A DNA stretch of 64,000 nt from Pseudomonas berkeleyensis (GTDB lineage: Bacteria > Pseudomonadota > Gammaproteobacteria > Pseudomonadales > Pseudomonadaceae): contig NZ_CP059139.1 of the NCBI RefSeq assembly GCF_014109765.1, positions 1,364,001 to 1,428,000 on the forward strand, given 5' to 3'. Numbering within the stretch: the stretch's first letter is position 1; the number at the start of each line of letters is the position of its first letter. This document shows, one piece after another, positions 37,794 to 46,925 of this stretch. Position numbers and translations under genes: made by a program. Under the pieces are notes generated by a model, which was not told where the DNA came from, did no database searches, and saw nothing but the letters and a program-made list of their open reading frames with translations.

Positions 37794-40511
37794 TCAGGTT
37801 GCCTGGGCATGCAGGCCAAAGCGCCGCACCACCCATTTCTCCAATTCCGCCACGCTGAACAGCGCCAGGCCCGCCAGTAAAACCCGCAGCCATTCATCCA
37901 GGCTCAGCCCCACCGAGCCGAACACGCCCTGTAGCGGTGGGGCGTAGGTGAACAGCAACTGCAGCACCAGGCAGATGGCGATGGTCACCAGCACGGCGCG
38001 ATTGCCCAGCAGGGCTTCGCGGCTGAGTACCGAACCGAAGATGCTGCGGCTGTTGAGCAGGTAGAACATCTCGCACATCACCACGGCATTGACCGCTGTG
38101 GTGCGGGCGCTTTCCAGGCTTTTGCCCAGCTCCAGCTCCCAGAGGAACAGGCCGATGCCCGCCCCGGCAATCAGCACCGAGACCATCACCACGCGCCAGA
38201 TGAAGAAGCCGGACAGCAGGGGCTCGTTCGGCGCGCGCGGCGCGCGGTTCATCAGGCCGCGTTCGGTGGGTTCGAAGGCCAGCGCCAGGCCCAGGGTGCT
38301 GGAGGTGACCATGTTGATCCACAACACCTGCGCCGGGGTCAGTGGCAGTACCACCTGGAACAGAATGGCGAAAATCACGATCAGCGACTGGCCGCCGTTG
38401 GTGGGCAGGGCGAAGAGGATGAATTTCTTCAGGTTGTCGTAGATCGCCCGGCCCTCGCGCACGGCGCCGGCGATGGTGGCGAAGTTATCGTCGGCCAGCA
38501 CCACCTCGGCGGCTTCCTTGGCCGCCTCGGTGCCCTTCAGGCCCATGGCCACGCCAACGTCGGCGCGTTTGAGGGCTGGGGCATCGTTGACTCCGTCGCC
38601 GGTCATCGCCACCACCTGGCCGCTGTCCTGCATGCTTTGCACCAGGCGCAACTTGTGCTCCGGGCTGGCACGGGCGAACACCTCGATATTGGGCAGCACC
38701 TCACGCAGGCGGCGGTCGTCGAGCAACTCCAGCTCCGCGCCAGTCATCGCTGGCAGACCGACGCCGATACCCAGTTGTGCACCAATGGCGCGGGCGGTTT
38801 CGGCATGATCGCCGGTGATCATCTTCACCCGGATGCCGGCACGCTGGCATTCGGCAACGGCGGCGATGGCCTCCTCGCGTGGTGGGTCGATGATGCCGAC
38901 CAGCGCCAGCAGGGTCAGGCCACTCTCCACGTCGTCGAACCTGAGCGTGCGCTGCTCGGCAGCGGCCGGTTTGCTGGCCAGGGCCAGCAGGCGCAGGCCA
39001 CGGGCGGCCAGGTCGGTGGCCTGGCGGCGCCAGTAGTCGGCATCCAGCGACGCGTCGCCGCCATCGGCGTCGCGCTGGCTGGCGCACATTTCCAGCACGC
39101 GCTCGGGCGCGCCCTTGAGCAGGATCAGGCCGTGGCCGGCGTGATCGTGATGCAGGGTGGCCATGAAGCGGTGTTCCGACTCGAACGGAATCGTGTCGCT
39201 GCGCGGCAATTGCGCCTGCAGAGTGGCGATATCGAGGCCGCTTTTCAGTGCCAGGGTGAGCAGCGCACCCTCGGTCGGATCGCCGTGCAGCAGCCAGTGG
39301 CCGGCGGCGTCCTGTTGCAGGCGACCGTCGTTGCACAGCTGTGCCGCGCGGGCGATTTCCAGCAAGGCGTTATCGGGTTCGAGCAGCTTGCCGTCCTGGT
39401 GGAAGGCGCCTTCCGGGGCATAGCCGACGCCGCTGATATCGAGGATGCGGCTGGCGCTGACCACGCGTTGCACGGTCATTTCGTTGCGGGTCAGGGTGCC
39501 GGTCTTGTCCGAGCAGATCACCGTCACCGAGCCGAGGGTTTCCACTGCTGGCAGGCGGCGCACGATGGCGTTGTGCCCGGCCATGCGTTGCACGCCCAGG
39601 GCCAGGATCACGGTCATGATCGCCGGCAGGCCTTCGGGAATGGCCGAGGCGGTCAGCGCCACCACCATCATGAACATCTCGCCGGGGTTCTGCCCATGCC
39701 AGAGGATACCGAGGATGAAGGTGGCCAGCGCCAGGATCAGGATGATCACCGCCAGCCAGCGGCTGAACTGTTCGATCTGCCGCAGCAGCGGTGTGGACAG
39801 CGCCTGCACCTGTTGCAGCATGGCGCCGATGCGGCCCAGTTCGGTGTCCGCGCCGGTGGCCACCACCAGGCCGGTGGCCTGGCCACTGCTGACCAGGGTG
39901 CCGGAGTAGGCCATGCAGCGGCGGTCGCCGAGCGCGGCGTCGGCCTGGCAGTGGGCCACGGATTTTTCCACCGGCACCGATTCGCCGGTCAGCGCCGCTT
40001 CTTCCACCAGCAGGTTCTTCACGCTGAGCAGGCGCAGGTCGGCCGGCACCTTGTCACCGGATACCAGCAACACCACGTCGCCGGGCACCAGCCGTTCGGC
40101 ATCGATTTCGTGACGTTCGCCGTCGCGCAGCACCATGGCGTGGGGCGAGAGCATGTTGCGGATGGCGTCGAGCGCGTTCTCCGCCTTGCCTTCCTGGATG
40201 AAGCCGATGATCACGTTGATCAGCACCGCGGCGAGGATCACCGAGGTATCGACCCAGTGGCCGAGCAGGGCGGTGATCAGTGCGGCGCCGAGCATCATGT
40301 ACAGCAGCACGTTGTGAAACTGGTACAGCAGGCGCAGCAGCGGGCCACGGCGTTTTGGCGGTGGCAGGCGGTTGTGGCCATGGCGTTGCAGGCGCTCGCC
40401 TGCCTCGTGTTCGCCGAGCCCTGATGAGGTGCTCTGCTGAGCCTCCAGTGCCTGTTGCGGAGTCAGTTGGTGCCAGGCGTGGTCAGTATGTCCAGGAAGC
40501 CGATTTTCCAT
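37794..40511 (-). CDS. Cation-transporting P-type ATPase (P2 type)
   Basis: A 905-residue pump. The N-terminal cation-ATPase domain is at about 15-60, TGES at 175-178 (actuator), IPEGLP at 291-296 in the ion-binding helix, and the phosphorylated Asp in CSDKTGT at 335. MTGDGVNDAP is the hinge. The IPEGLP helix and absence of CPC point to Ca2+/Na+-type rather than heavy-metal transport. It is divergent from the universal stress protein, with an ANR-like box between, which suggests use under low oxygen. Confidence 0.9.
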   Translation of the reverse strand: MENRLPGHTDHAWHQLTPQQALEAQQSTSSGLGEHEAGERLQRHGHNRLPPPKRRGPLLRLLYQFHNVLLYMMLGAALITALLGHWVDTSVILAAVLINVIIGFIQEGKAENALDAIRNMLSPHAMVLRDGERHEIDAERLVPGDVVLLVSGDKVPADLRLLSVKNLLVEEAALTGESVPVEKSVAHCQADAALGDRRCMAYSGTLVSSGQATGLVVATGADTELGRIGAMLQQVQALSTPLLRQIEQFSRWLAVIILILALATFILGILWHGQNPGEMFMMVVALTASAIPEGLPAIMTVILALGVQRMAGHNAIVRRLPAVETLGSVTVICSDKTGTLTRNEMTVQRVVSASRILDISGVGYAPEGAFHQDGKLLEPDNALLEIARAAQLCNDGRLQQDAAGHWLLHGDPTEGALLTLALKSGLDIATLQAQLPRSDTIPFESEHRFMATLHHDHAGHGLILLKGAPERVLEMCASQRDADGGDASLDADYWRRQATDLAARGLRLLALASKPAAAEQRTLRFDDVESGLTLLALVGIIDPPREEAIAAVAECQRAGIRVKMITGDHAETARAIGAQLGIGVGLPAMTGAELELLDDRRLREVLPNIEVFARASPEHKLRLVQSMQDSGQVVAMTGDGVNDAPALKRADVGVAMGLKGTEAAKEAAEVVLADDNFATIAGAVREGRAIYDNLKKFILFALPTNGGQSLIVIFAILFQVVLPLTPAQVLWINMVTSSTLGLALAFEPTERGLMNRAPRAPNEPLLSGFFIWRVVMVSVLIAGAGIGLFLWELELGKSLESARTTAVNAVVMCEMFYLLNSRSIFGSVLSREALLGNRAVLVTIAICLVLQLLFTYAPPLQGVFGSVGLSLDEWLRVLLAGLALFSVAELEKWVVRRFGLHAQAT

Positions 40512-40606
40512 GGGGATTAGTCTCCTTCGGGCGCCAGGATCTGGTTCCGCTTCGTGCGAAGGGAAACCGAGCCCTTTGAACCCTAGTCGGCTTTCGACCC
40601 CGGAGC

Positions 40607-40620
40607 CTGATCTGCATCAA
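40607..40620. promoter_or_regulatory. ANR/FNR-like box
   Basis: CTGATCTGCATCAA matches TTGAT-N4-ATCAA at 9 of the 10 fixed bases. Its centre is 69 bp before the stress-protein ATG and 102 bp from the ATPase ATG. A class II start near 40655 would leave a 27-nt leader for the stress-protein gene. Confidence 0.6.
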
Positions 40621-40681
40621 GGATCGGCGAGACCTATCGAGGCTCAATGTATCCGGTCATGACACGAATGGAGGAAAGAAG

Positions 40682-41530
40682 ATGATCAAGATCATGGTGG
40701 CAACCGATCTATCCGAGCGTTCAGCCCATGCGCTGCAGCGCGCCGTGCAATTGATCCGTCGCCAGGGTGGCGGTGAATGGACGCTGGTTCATGTGATCGA
40801 CGACGATGCGCCGGCCGAGCACGTGGCGAGCCAGGTGCAGCAGGCCGAAACCCTGCTGCAGGCCCAGGCCGAGCGGCTGGCCGAGCAGGCTGGCAGCAAA
40901 CCGCGCGTGATCGTCGCCAGTGGCGATGTCGCCGAGGTGCTGGTCGAGAGCGCTCAGGGCAGCGGTGCCGAGCTGCTGGTGGTGGGCGCGCATCGTAAAT
41001 CGTCGCTGCGCGACTTCTTCGTCGGCACCACGCTCGAGCGTGTGGTGCGCGCCAGTCATCTGCCGGTGCTGCGTGTCAATGGCCCGGTTACCCATGAGTA
41101 CAAGCACGCGCTGCTGGCGCTGGATCTGTCGCGTATCTCGCTGCAGGCCGCCAGCCGTGCCCGTGACCTGGGGCTGCTCGATCCGCAGAACTTCGATGCG
41201 GCCAGTGCGCTCGAGCCGGTATCGCCCGGAGTAATGCTGGAAGCGAGCCTGAGCGCCCAGGTGCTGGAAACCCAGCGTGAGGATCTGCGCAAACAGATCC
41301 TCGAACGCCTGGGCCAGGATGGCTTGAACCTCACGTCCGAGCGGCTGCAGATTCACGTCGGCTCGCCAGAGTCGGTGATCGACGAAGCGCTGAAGCGTTC
41401 CTCTGCCGATCTGCTGGTGCTGGGTACTCATGCCCGCGAAGGGGTGTCGCGTCTGGTGCTGGGCAGTGTTGCCAGTCGCCTGCTGGCCACTCAGGACGTC
41501 GACGCACTGATCGTCCCGCCGGCTCGTTGA
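40682..41530 (+). CDS. Tandem universal stress protein
   Basis: A 282-residue protein with two Usp domains (about 1-140 and 145-282). Each has a nucleotide-binding loop: VVGAHRKSSLRDFFVGTT and LGTHAREGVSRLVLGS. ATP-binding Usp proteins help anaerobic survival in P. aeruginosa, where several are ANR-controlled. The neighbour genes olsBA also adjoin a Usp gene in P. aeruginosa (from memory). A GGAGG lies before the ATG. Confidence 0.9.
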   Translation: MIKIMVATDLSERSAHALQRAVQLIRRQGGGEWTLVHVIDDDAPAEHVASQVQQAETLLQAQAERLAEQAGSKPRVIVASGDVAEVLVESAQGSGAELLVVGAHRKSSLRDFFVGTTLERVVRASHLPVLRVNGPVTHEYKHALLALDLSRISLQAASRARDLGLLDPQNFDAASALEPVSPGVMLEASLSAQVLETQREDLRKQILERLGQDGLNLTSERLQIHVGSPESVIDEALKRSSADLLVLGTHAREGVSRLVLGSVASRLLATQDVDALIVPPAR

Positions 41531-41556
41531 TGACGGTTTGACACGTCGTTGACCTT

Positions 41557-41580
41557 CCCTCTCCCGCCTGCGGGAGAGGG
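41557..41580. terminator. Hairpin after the stress protein gene
   Basis: CCCTCTCCCGC pairs with its inverse around CT, 26 bp past the stop. The same stem sequence occurs between arcB and arcC, so it may be a repeat used as a terminator. No T-tract. Confidence 0.5.
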
Positions 41581-41610
41581 GAGTCGACCAAACCTGCGCG
41601 GCTTCAGTTA

Positions 41611-41667
41611 CGTAGGGTGCGCCGTGCGCACCAATGGGAGTGGCGCCGGCATTTCGGTGCGCACGGC
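41611..41667. repeat. REP-type inverted pair, TAGGGTGCGC family
   Basis: CGTAGGGTGCGCCGTGCGCA at 41611, extending to 41632, and an inverted partial copy GGTGCGCACGGC at 41656-41667, in the gap between two convergent genes. Confidence 0.7.
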
Positions 41668-41732
41668 CTGGGCGGCTCCACGCCCCCGACAAAGGCTATC
41701 CGTGCCAAACACTAGGTCTTATCTGATCGGTA

Positions 41733-42503
41733 TCAGGCCGCGGCCTGTTCCTGGGACGATTCCGGCTGCAATGCCGCAGCAATCGAGGCCTGGCTGTGAC
41801 GGGCCAGTTCGTTGCGGCTGCGGGTATCGCTGGGGATCGGCTGTAGCAGACGGATTTCCACTTCGCTGGCCGAACTGGACAGCAGGCGCAGCAGGTGCGA
41901 AATCATGTCGTCATCGCCGATGAAGGGCGCCACCGAGCAGGGTTGGCCGTCCCGCAGGTAACGAATGGCTACCGGCTGGATGGCCACGCCGCTGTCGATG
42001 GCGCTGCTCAGCAGGCGGCCGTGGAAGGTGCGCAGGGCCAGGCCGTCGGTGGTGGTGCCTTCGGGGAAGATCAACAGATGACGTCCGCGCTGCAGGTGCT
42101 GGGTGAGCTGTTGGCCGATCTGGCCGCTGTCGCCTGCGCCGCGGCGGATGAACAGCGTACCGCCCTTGTGCGCCAGCCAACCGGCCAACGGCCAGGCACG
42201 CACTTCTGCCTTGGACAGAAAGGACATCGGTTGCAGGGCGCCCAGCAGCGGAATGTCCGTCCACGACACATGGTTGGCGACCCACAGCATCGGCTGGGTC
42301 GGCAGCTCGCCCTCGATGCGTACGCGAAACGGCAGGGCACCACCCAGGCGTGCGAGGAACCAGCGTGTCAGGCGTTGGCGCAGGGACATCAGGTCATGCC
42401 GCACCACGCGTTCGCAGAGGCTGACGACTGCGGCCAGCAGGGTGCCGAAGGCGATCACCAGGGCCAGGTGCAGCAGGCGCAGGGAAAGGCGCAGTCGGGT
42501 CAT
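41733..42503 (-). CDS. olsA: Lyso-ornithine lipid O-acyltransferase
   Basis: A 256-residue PlsC-family acyltransferase. The catalytic H-x4-D is in ANHVSWTD (residues about 75-80) and FPEGTTT is the phosphate-site motif; there is a hydrophobic N-terminal anchor. PlsC proteins also make phosphatidic acid, but placement right after olsB supports ornithine-lipid synthesis, acylating lyso-ornithine lipid in the inner membrane. GGAG precedes the ATG. An intrinsic terminator lies just upstream. Confidence 0.85.
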   Translation of the reverse strand: MTRLRLSLRLLHLALVIAFGTLLAAVVSLCERVVRHDLMSLRQRLTRWFLARLGGALPFRVRIEGELPTQPMLWVANHVSWTDIPLLGALQPMSFLSKAEVRAWPLAGWLAHKGGTLFIRRGAGDSGQIGQQLTQHLQRGRHLLIFPEGTTTDGLALRTFHGRLLSSAIDSGVAIQPVAIRYLRDGQPCSVAPFIGDDDMISHLLRLLSSSASEVEIRLLQPIPSDTRSRNELARHSQASIAAALQPESSQEQAAA

Positions 42504-42518
42504 CGTGAACTCCAGATG

Positions 42519-42549
42519 AAAAAAGCCGGCCTCTGTCTACAGGGCCGGC
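42519..42549 (-). terminator. Intrinsic terminator between olsB and olsA
   Basis: On the minus strand GCCGGCC and GGCCGGC pair around an 11-nt loop, followed by six Ts (42524-42519). It lies 34 bp past the olsB stop and 16 bp before the olsA start, so it should reduce olsA transcription. Confidence 0.75.
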
Positions 42550-42582
42550 GCAGGTGATGCAAGTATCCTCCGCCTGTCGGCG

Positions 42583-43314
42583 TCAGACCGCAGCCTTGAA
42601 GTGCCGGGCGTAACGCGGGCACAACTCGTCGCGCTTGAGCAGGATGAACACGTCGGCCACCTGGAAGTCGCGATCCCAGCAGGGCTCGCCGCAGATCTTC
42701 GCCCCCAGGCGCATGTAGGCCTTGAGCAGCGGCGGCATCTCGGCGATGACGTTGCCCGGCAGATCCAGCTGCGGCAGCGGGTGCTTCGGCTCGGCGCGCA
42801 GGTGCTCGGTGCACAGGTAACGCTCACGCAGGCGCTGCATGATGGCTTGCGCCTGGATGCCGCCGTCCTGCATGGAGATGCTCGCGCAGCCCATCAGGTA
42901 GCGGTAGCCGCCTTCGTTGAGTACTTCGGCCAGCTCGCCCCAGAGCACGGCGATGGTGCCTCCGTTGCGGTAGGCATGGGCGACGCAGGTGCGGCCGATT
43001 TCCAGCACCGGGCCTTCCAGCTTGGCCAGACCATGCAGGGCGAATTCCTCTTCGCTGTAGTAGCGACCGAGACCGGCGGCGGCCTGGTGGTCGAGCAGGC
43101 GGGTAGTGGCCACCAGTTCGCCGCTTTCCAGGTCACGTACGCCGATATGGCGGCAGTGGATGTCGTAGTCGTCCATGTCCAGACCCAGTTCGGCGCCGTT
43201 GAGCTTGGCGTCGAATTCCGCGCTGAACACGCGGTAGCGCAAGGCCTGAGCTTCACGCAGGGCGGCGGGGCCTTGCAGGCGTTCGGCCTGTAGGCGGCGA
43301 GCGGTTTGAGTCAT
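42583..43314 (-). CDS. olsB: Ornithine N-acyltransferase
   Basis: A 243-residue GNAT-like protein of the OlsB family (hemolysin-like, DUF3403-type). It transfers a 3-hydroxyacyl chain from ACP to ornithine to give lyso-ornithine lipid. [32 protein letters not shown] and YLMGCASIS are recognisable. The length fits. Its neighbour olsA completes the lipid. Ornithine lipids often replace phospholipids under phosphate limitation, but I see no clear Pho box. Confidence 0.92.
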   Translation of the reverse strand: MTQTARRLQAERLQGPAALREAQALRYRVFSAEFDAKLNGAELGLDMDDYDIHCRHIGVRDLESGELVATTRLLDHQAAAGLGRYYSEEEFALHGLAKLEGPVLEIGRTCVAHAYRNGGTIAVLWGELAEVLNEGGYRYLMGCASISMQDGGIQAQAIMQRLRERYLCTEHLRAEPKHPLPQLDLPGNVIAEMPPLLKAYMRLGAKICGEPCWDRDFQVADVFILLKRDELCPRYARHFKAAV

Positions 43315-43461
43315 GCCAGATCCTCCGTGTGCCGGCTGGGTGCTTGCAGCCGGTCGATCTTGTTGGGCAAGCTCAGGCTAGGTAGCTGCGGTGTCATCAC
43401 CGTGAAGCTTTTTTGATGCTTATGTGACGGCGGCCGGGCTGCGGCTGCGAGGAGCTCTGCG

Positions 43462-44352
43462 ATGCCCTGGTCGAGCCTGTTTCAGCCCATCGAGCGCCTG
43501 ACTGCCGAGGCGGGACTGGAGGATTGGTACGCCCGCCTGCTGATGCGTCTGTGCGGCACGCCACAGCCCTTCGAGCTGGCGCTGGTGGGCGGGTTGCAGG
43601 CGGCCACGCCGGGGCTGGCCTTTCTCGCCGGTTACCAGGCTGCGCTACGCGTGCTGTGGCCGGCGGCGCCGTGGACGGCTGGTGCCTTGTGCGTGACGGA
43701 GAACCGCAGCACCCGTCCGGCGGACATGAGTACGCGCATCTACGGTCTGTACATCAGCGGTCGCAAGGACTTCGTCACCGCCGCCGAATGTGCCGACTGG
43801 TTGCTGGTGGCTGCGCGCGAGGAGGGCGCCGAGGAGCCGCCACGGCTGGCCCTCGGTGTGGTGCGCCAGGGCGCGCCCGGCGTGCGCATCGAGCCGCTGC
43901 CGGCCTTGCCGCTGATGCCGGATATCGGCCATGCCCGTTTGCATCTGGATCAGGCGCAGGGCGAGCGCCTGGCCGGCGATGGCTGGGACGACTACGTCAA
44001 ACCCTTCCGTACGCTGGAAGACGCGCACGTTCTTGCGGCAGTGGCGGCCTGGCTGTTCGGAGTAGGCCGCGAAAGCGCCTGGCCCGAATCCCTGCTGCTG
44101 CGTTTGCAGGCACTGCTGGCCGGTTGCGCCGAGGTGGTGCGGCAGGCGCCCAATGCGCCGACCACGCACCTGCTGCTGGCCGGGCTGTTCGCCCAGCAGC
44201 AGGCATTGGCCGACGAGCTGGAAGCGGCCTTCGCTGCCGGCCCGGCTCACTGGGCCGACCTGTGGCAACGCGACAAGGGTTTGCTACGTATCGCTGAGGC
44301 GGCGCGTAGCAAGCGCCTGGACAAAGCGCGGCAGATTGTCGCCGGCTCTTGA
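43462..44352 (+). CDS. Acyl-CoA-dehydrogenase-like protein, degenerate
   Basis: A 296-residue protein whose middle (ALCVTENRSTRPADMSTRIYGLYISGRKDFVTAAECADWLLV) follows the beta domain of acyl-CoA dehydrogenases, where the flavin and substrate loop usually reads VTEP.. GSD. It is about 100 residues shorter than a true dehydrogenase and I cannot find the catalytic Glu region. It may bind acyl-CoA without catalysis. The start has GAGGAG upstream, and an MBL-fold gene follows 66 bp later. Confidence 0.6.
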   Translation: MPWSSLFQPIERLTAEAGLEDWYARLLMRLCGTPQPFELALVGGLQAATPGLAFLAGYQAALRVLWPAAPWTAGALCVTENRSTRPADMSTRIYGLYISGRKDFVTAAECADWLLVAAREEGAEEPPRLALGVVRQGAPGVRIEPLPALPLMPDIGHARLHLDQAQGERLAGDGWDDYVKPFRTLEDAHVLAAVAAWLFGVGRESAWPESLLLRLQALLAGCAEVVRQAPNAPTTHLLLAGLFAQQQALADELEAAFAAGPAHWADLWQRDKGLLRIAEAARSKRLDKARQIVAGS

Positions 44353-44418
44353 TCCATATCAGTACCGTGCCGAGGGTGTGCGCATAAGGTTGCCTCGCGT
44401 TTCTTCTACGAGGTTTCC

Positions 44419-45204
44419 ATGCGCCGCGAGCCCATCGTGCTGTTCGATAACGGCCACCACCAATGCCTGATGTTCGATGACCTGGTCAGCGGCGAGGGCG
44501 TGCAGTCCAACCAGTTCCTGATCACCGACCACGAGCAGTACCTGCTGCTCGACCCGGGCGGTGACCTGACCTATACGCCGCTGTCGCTGGAGTTGTCCAA
44601 GCACATCCCGGTGCAGGATCTGACCTACATCTTCGCCTCGCACCAGGATCCGGACATCATCGCTTCGCTGGACAAGTGGCTGCTGCACACCCGCGCGCGG
44701 GTGATCTGCTCCAAACTGTGGGCGCGTTTCCTGCCGCACCTCACCGCCAACTACCTGGTGCTGAGCCGTGGCATCAACACCTACGACCGCATCATCGCGC
44801 TGCCGGATCGCGGCCAGAGCATTCCGCTGGGTAAGTGCAACCTCAAGGCCGTGCCGGCGCACTTCCTGCACTCGGTGGGCAACTTCCAGGTGTACGACCC
44901 GATCAGCAAGATTCTCTTTTCCGGCGACATGGGCGCCTCGATGGTGGACGACGCTTCGCCGGTGCGCGACTTCGTCAACCACGTGCCGAACATGGAGGCC
45001 TTCCATCGCCGCTACATGGCCGGCAACAAGGCCTGTCGCCTGTGGGCGGCGATGGTGCGTGAAATGGACGTGGCGATGATCGTGCCGCAGCACGGCCGGC
45101 CGTTCGTGGGCGCGGAGATGATCAGCGCCTTCCTCTACTGGATCGAGAACCTCGAATGCGGCCTCGACCTGATGGGGCCGGAGGATTACCAACTGCCCAA
45201 ATGA
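44419..45204 (+). CDS. MBL-fold diiron protein (ODP type)
   Basis: A 261-residue metallo-beta-lactamase-fold protein. Metal ligands resemble those of flavodiiron proteins: HQDPD (about 74-78), the histidine in VPAHFLHS, the aspartate in SGDMGAS and the histidine in PQHGRPF. There is no flavodoxin domain, which places it with oxygen-binding diiron (ODP) proteins that may sense oxygen. The second His of the classic HxExDH motif is Ile here. Its partner is unknown. Confidence 0.8.
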   Translation: MRREPIVLFDNGHHQCLMFDDLVSGEGVQSNQFLITDHEQYLLLDPGGDLTYTPLSLELSKHIPVQDLTYIFASHQDPDIIASLDKWLLHTRARVICSKLWARFLPHLTANYLVLSRGINTYDRIIALPDRGQSIPLGKCNLKAVPAHFLHSVGNFQVYDPISKILFSGDMGASMVDDASPVRDFVNHVPNMEAFHRRYMAGNKACRLWAAMVREMDVAMIVPQHGRPFVGAEMISAFLYWIENLECGLDLMGPEDYQLPK

Positions 45205-45287
45205 AGGCTGGCGATGGCGTTTTCGTCGCTTCAAGCGGTCATCATGGGCGTGCTAGGGTGCGCCTCGATTCCTGATCGAGGCCGCCC

Positions 45288-46406
45288 ATGCCCACTTCTT
45301 TCCTTCGCCGACTGAGCCTGGTGCTCGGTTTCAGCCTGTTCGCCACTGCCGCTCATGCGGAAAACTGGCCGCAACCCGATTGGCAGACCCTGCCTCGCGC
45401 CGAGAGCGCCGCACTGGCCGAACTCGAGCGCTACGCCTTTCCCGCGCGCGATGACGCCGAGCGCAAGGGCATTCGCACCGACGCCTTGCTGGTGATCCGC
45501 GACGGGCAGATCGTCTACGAGCGCTATGCCGAACCGACCACGGCGCAGACTGCGCATCTCTCCTGGTCGATGGCCAAGAGTCTGCTCGCCACCACCCTCG
45601 GCGTGGCCTACGGCGAGGGACGCTTCAAGCTCGATGCACCAGCTGCGCAGTACTACCCGGCGATGGCCGAGCATCCGCAGATCAAGATCGGTCACCTGCT
45701 CAACTGGGCCTCGGGGCTGGCCTGGGAAGAGGACTATGAGTACGCGCCGCTGAAATCCTCGGTGGTGGCCATGCTCTACACCCGTGGCCGTGATGACATG
45801 GCCGCGTTCACCGCCGCGCACAAGGCTGATGCCGCACCGGGTACGCGCTTTCGTTATTCCAGTGGCGACAGCAACGTGCTGGCCGCCGCGCTGCGCGGAA
45901 TGGTCGGCCAGGATGCCTATGCCGATTATCCCTGGACGGCGCTGTTCGAACCGCTGGGCATTACCAGCGCAGTGTGGGAGCGTGATGCAAGCGGCACTTT
46001 CGTGGCCTCGTCCTACGCCTACATGACCGCCCGTGACCTGGCCCGTGTCGGCCTGCTGATGCAGCGCGGTGGCCGTTGGGGTGAGCGTCAGTTGCTGCCG
46101 GCGGCCTGGATCGATTTCGCCTCCACGCCGTTCGCCGCCTACCAGCCGCAGGGCTTCGCACCAGGCGATGCGGTGCCTGGCGGGCACTGGTGGCTCAACG
46201 CCGAACTGCCGGGGAGCAAGCGCCCATGGCCGGATGCGCCGGCCGACACCATCGCGGCGCTCGGACATTGGGGGCAGGGTTTGTACGTGATGCCGAAAGA
46301 GGATCTGCTGGTGGTGCGTTATGCCGATGACCGCGACGGTAGCTTCCAGCACAACGAATTGCTCAAGCGCGTACGTGCGGCCTTTGCCGCGGAGGTGCAG
46401 CCATGA
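45288..46406 (+). CDS. Serine hydrolase, beta-lactamase class C family
   Basis: A 372-residue exported protein with a signal peptide ending AAHA. The nucleophile is in SMAK (SxxK), YSSGDSN supplies the YxN-type motif, and LGHWGQGLY replaces the KTG box. These are features of class C-like penicillin-binding or esterase (EstB) proteins. The substrate is unknown, and beta-lactamase activity is not implied. It overlaps the next gene by 4 bp. Confidence 0.85.
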   Translation: MPTSFLRRLSLVLGFSLFATAAHAENWPQPDWQTLPRAESAALAELERYAFPARDDAERKGIRTDALLVIRDGQIVYERYAEPTTAQTAHLSWSMAKSLLATTLGVAYGEGRFKLDAPAAQYYPAMAEHPQIKIGHLLNWASGLAWEEDYEYAPLKSSVVAMLYTRGRDDMAAFTAAHKADAAPGTRFRYSSGDSNVLAAALRGMVGQDAYADYPWTALFEPLGITSAVWERDASGTFVASSYAYMTARDLARVGLLMQRGGRWGERQLLPAAWIDFASTPFAAYQPQGFAPGDAVPGGHWWLNAELPGSKRPWPDAPADTIAALGHWGQGLYVMPKEDLLVVRYADDRDGSFQHNELLKRVRAAFAAEVQP

Positions 46407-46723
46407 TTCGCCGTCATCCGATTCTCAGCGTGCTGGCGCTGTTGCTGATCGTGCTGCTGGCCTGGGCCTGGCCGAACCGTGCGCACCTGGCCGCATTCCC
46501 CGACATCATCGGCGCCTACACGGCCAAGGAGTACTGCTCCTGTCGTTATGTCAGCGGCAATCCGGCGGCCTATTGCGAAGGCTATGTCGCGCAGTACGTA
46601 CCGATCAGCGGCCTGCTCGACGACGAGAGCGCAAAGCGCGTGACTGCCAGCGGCCTCGGCCGTACCCACAGCGCCGCCTGGCTGGGTGAGCGGCAGGGCT
46701 GTCAGCTGTTGCCGAATGAATGA
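46403..46723 (+). CDS. Small membrane-anchored Cys-containing protein
   Basis: A 106-residue protein with one N-terminal membrane helix (ILSVLALLLIVLLAWAW) and a periplasmic part with four cysteines (YCSCRY, AYCEGY, QGCQL). I do not recognise the family. The ATG overlaps the serine hydrolase stop (ATGA), so the two are probably made together; similar pairs seem to occur in other pseudomonads, but I cannot confirm this. Confidence 0.7.
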   Translation: MIRRHPILSVLALLLIVLLAWAWPNRAHLAAFPDIIGAYTAKEYCSCRYVSGNPAAYCEGYVAQYVPISGLLDDESAKRVTASGLGRTHSAAWLGERQGCQLLPNE

Positions 46724-46725
46724 AC

Positions 46726-46813
46726 CGTAGCCCGGATGGCATCCGGGTCACGGGGCTGCGTAGGGCGGGTGAAACCCGCCAGATCGCGGTGGCGGGTTGC
46801 ACCCGCCCTACGG
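46726..46813. repeat. REP-type palindromes of two families
   Basis: CGTAGCCCGGATGGCATCCG at 46726 (to 46747) is a TAGCCCGGAT unit. GTAGGGCGGGTGAAACCCGC (from 46760) and its inverse ending at 46813 form a TAGGGCGGGT pair. Confidence 0.75.
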
Positions 46814-46925
46814 TTCACTGATTCGCGGCTGAAGCCGCCTGGCCTGGCCATTCTTGCACCGGACTTTGCAAGGCAGGCCATGGCGACTATCGTTGCGGCC
46901 TGGTCATGCCGTTATTCGAGCCCTC

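Noticed and set aside
38637..40424. Rightward frame of 595 codons opposite the P-type ATPase
   Set aside because: Shadow frame; the ATPase motifs occupy the minus strand throughout.
45231..46352. Leftward 373-codon frame opposite the serine hydrolase
   Set aside because: The hydrolase has a signal peptide and active-site motifs on the plus strand; the frame is a shadow.
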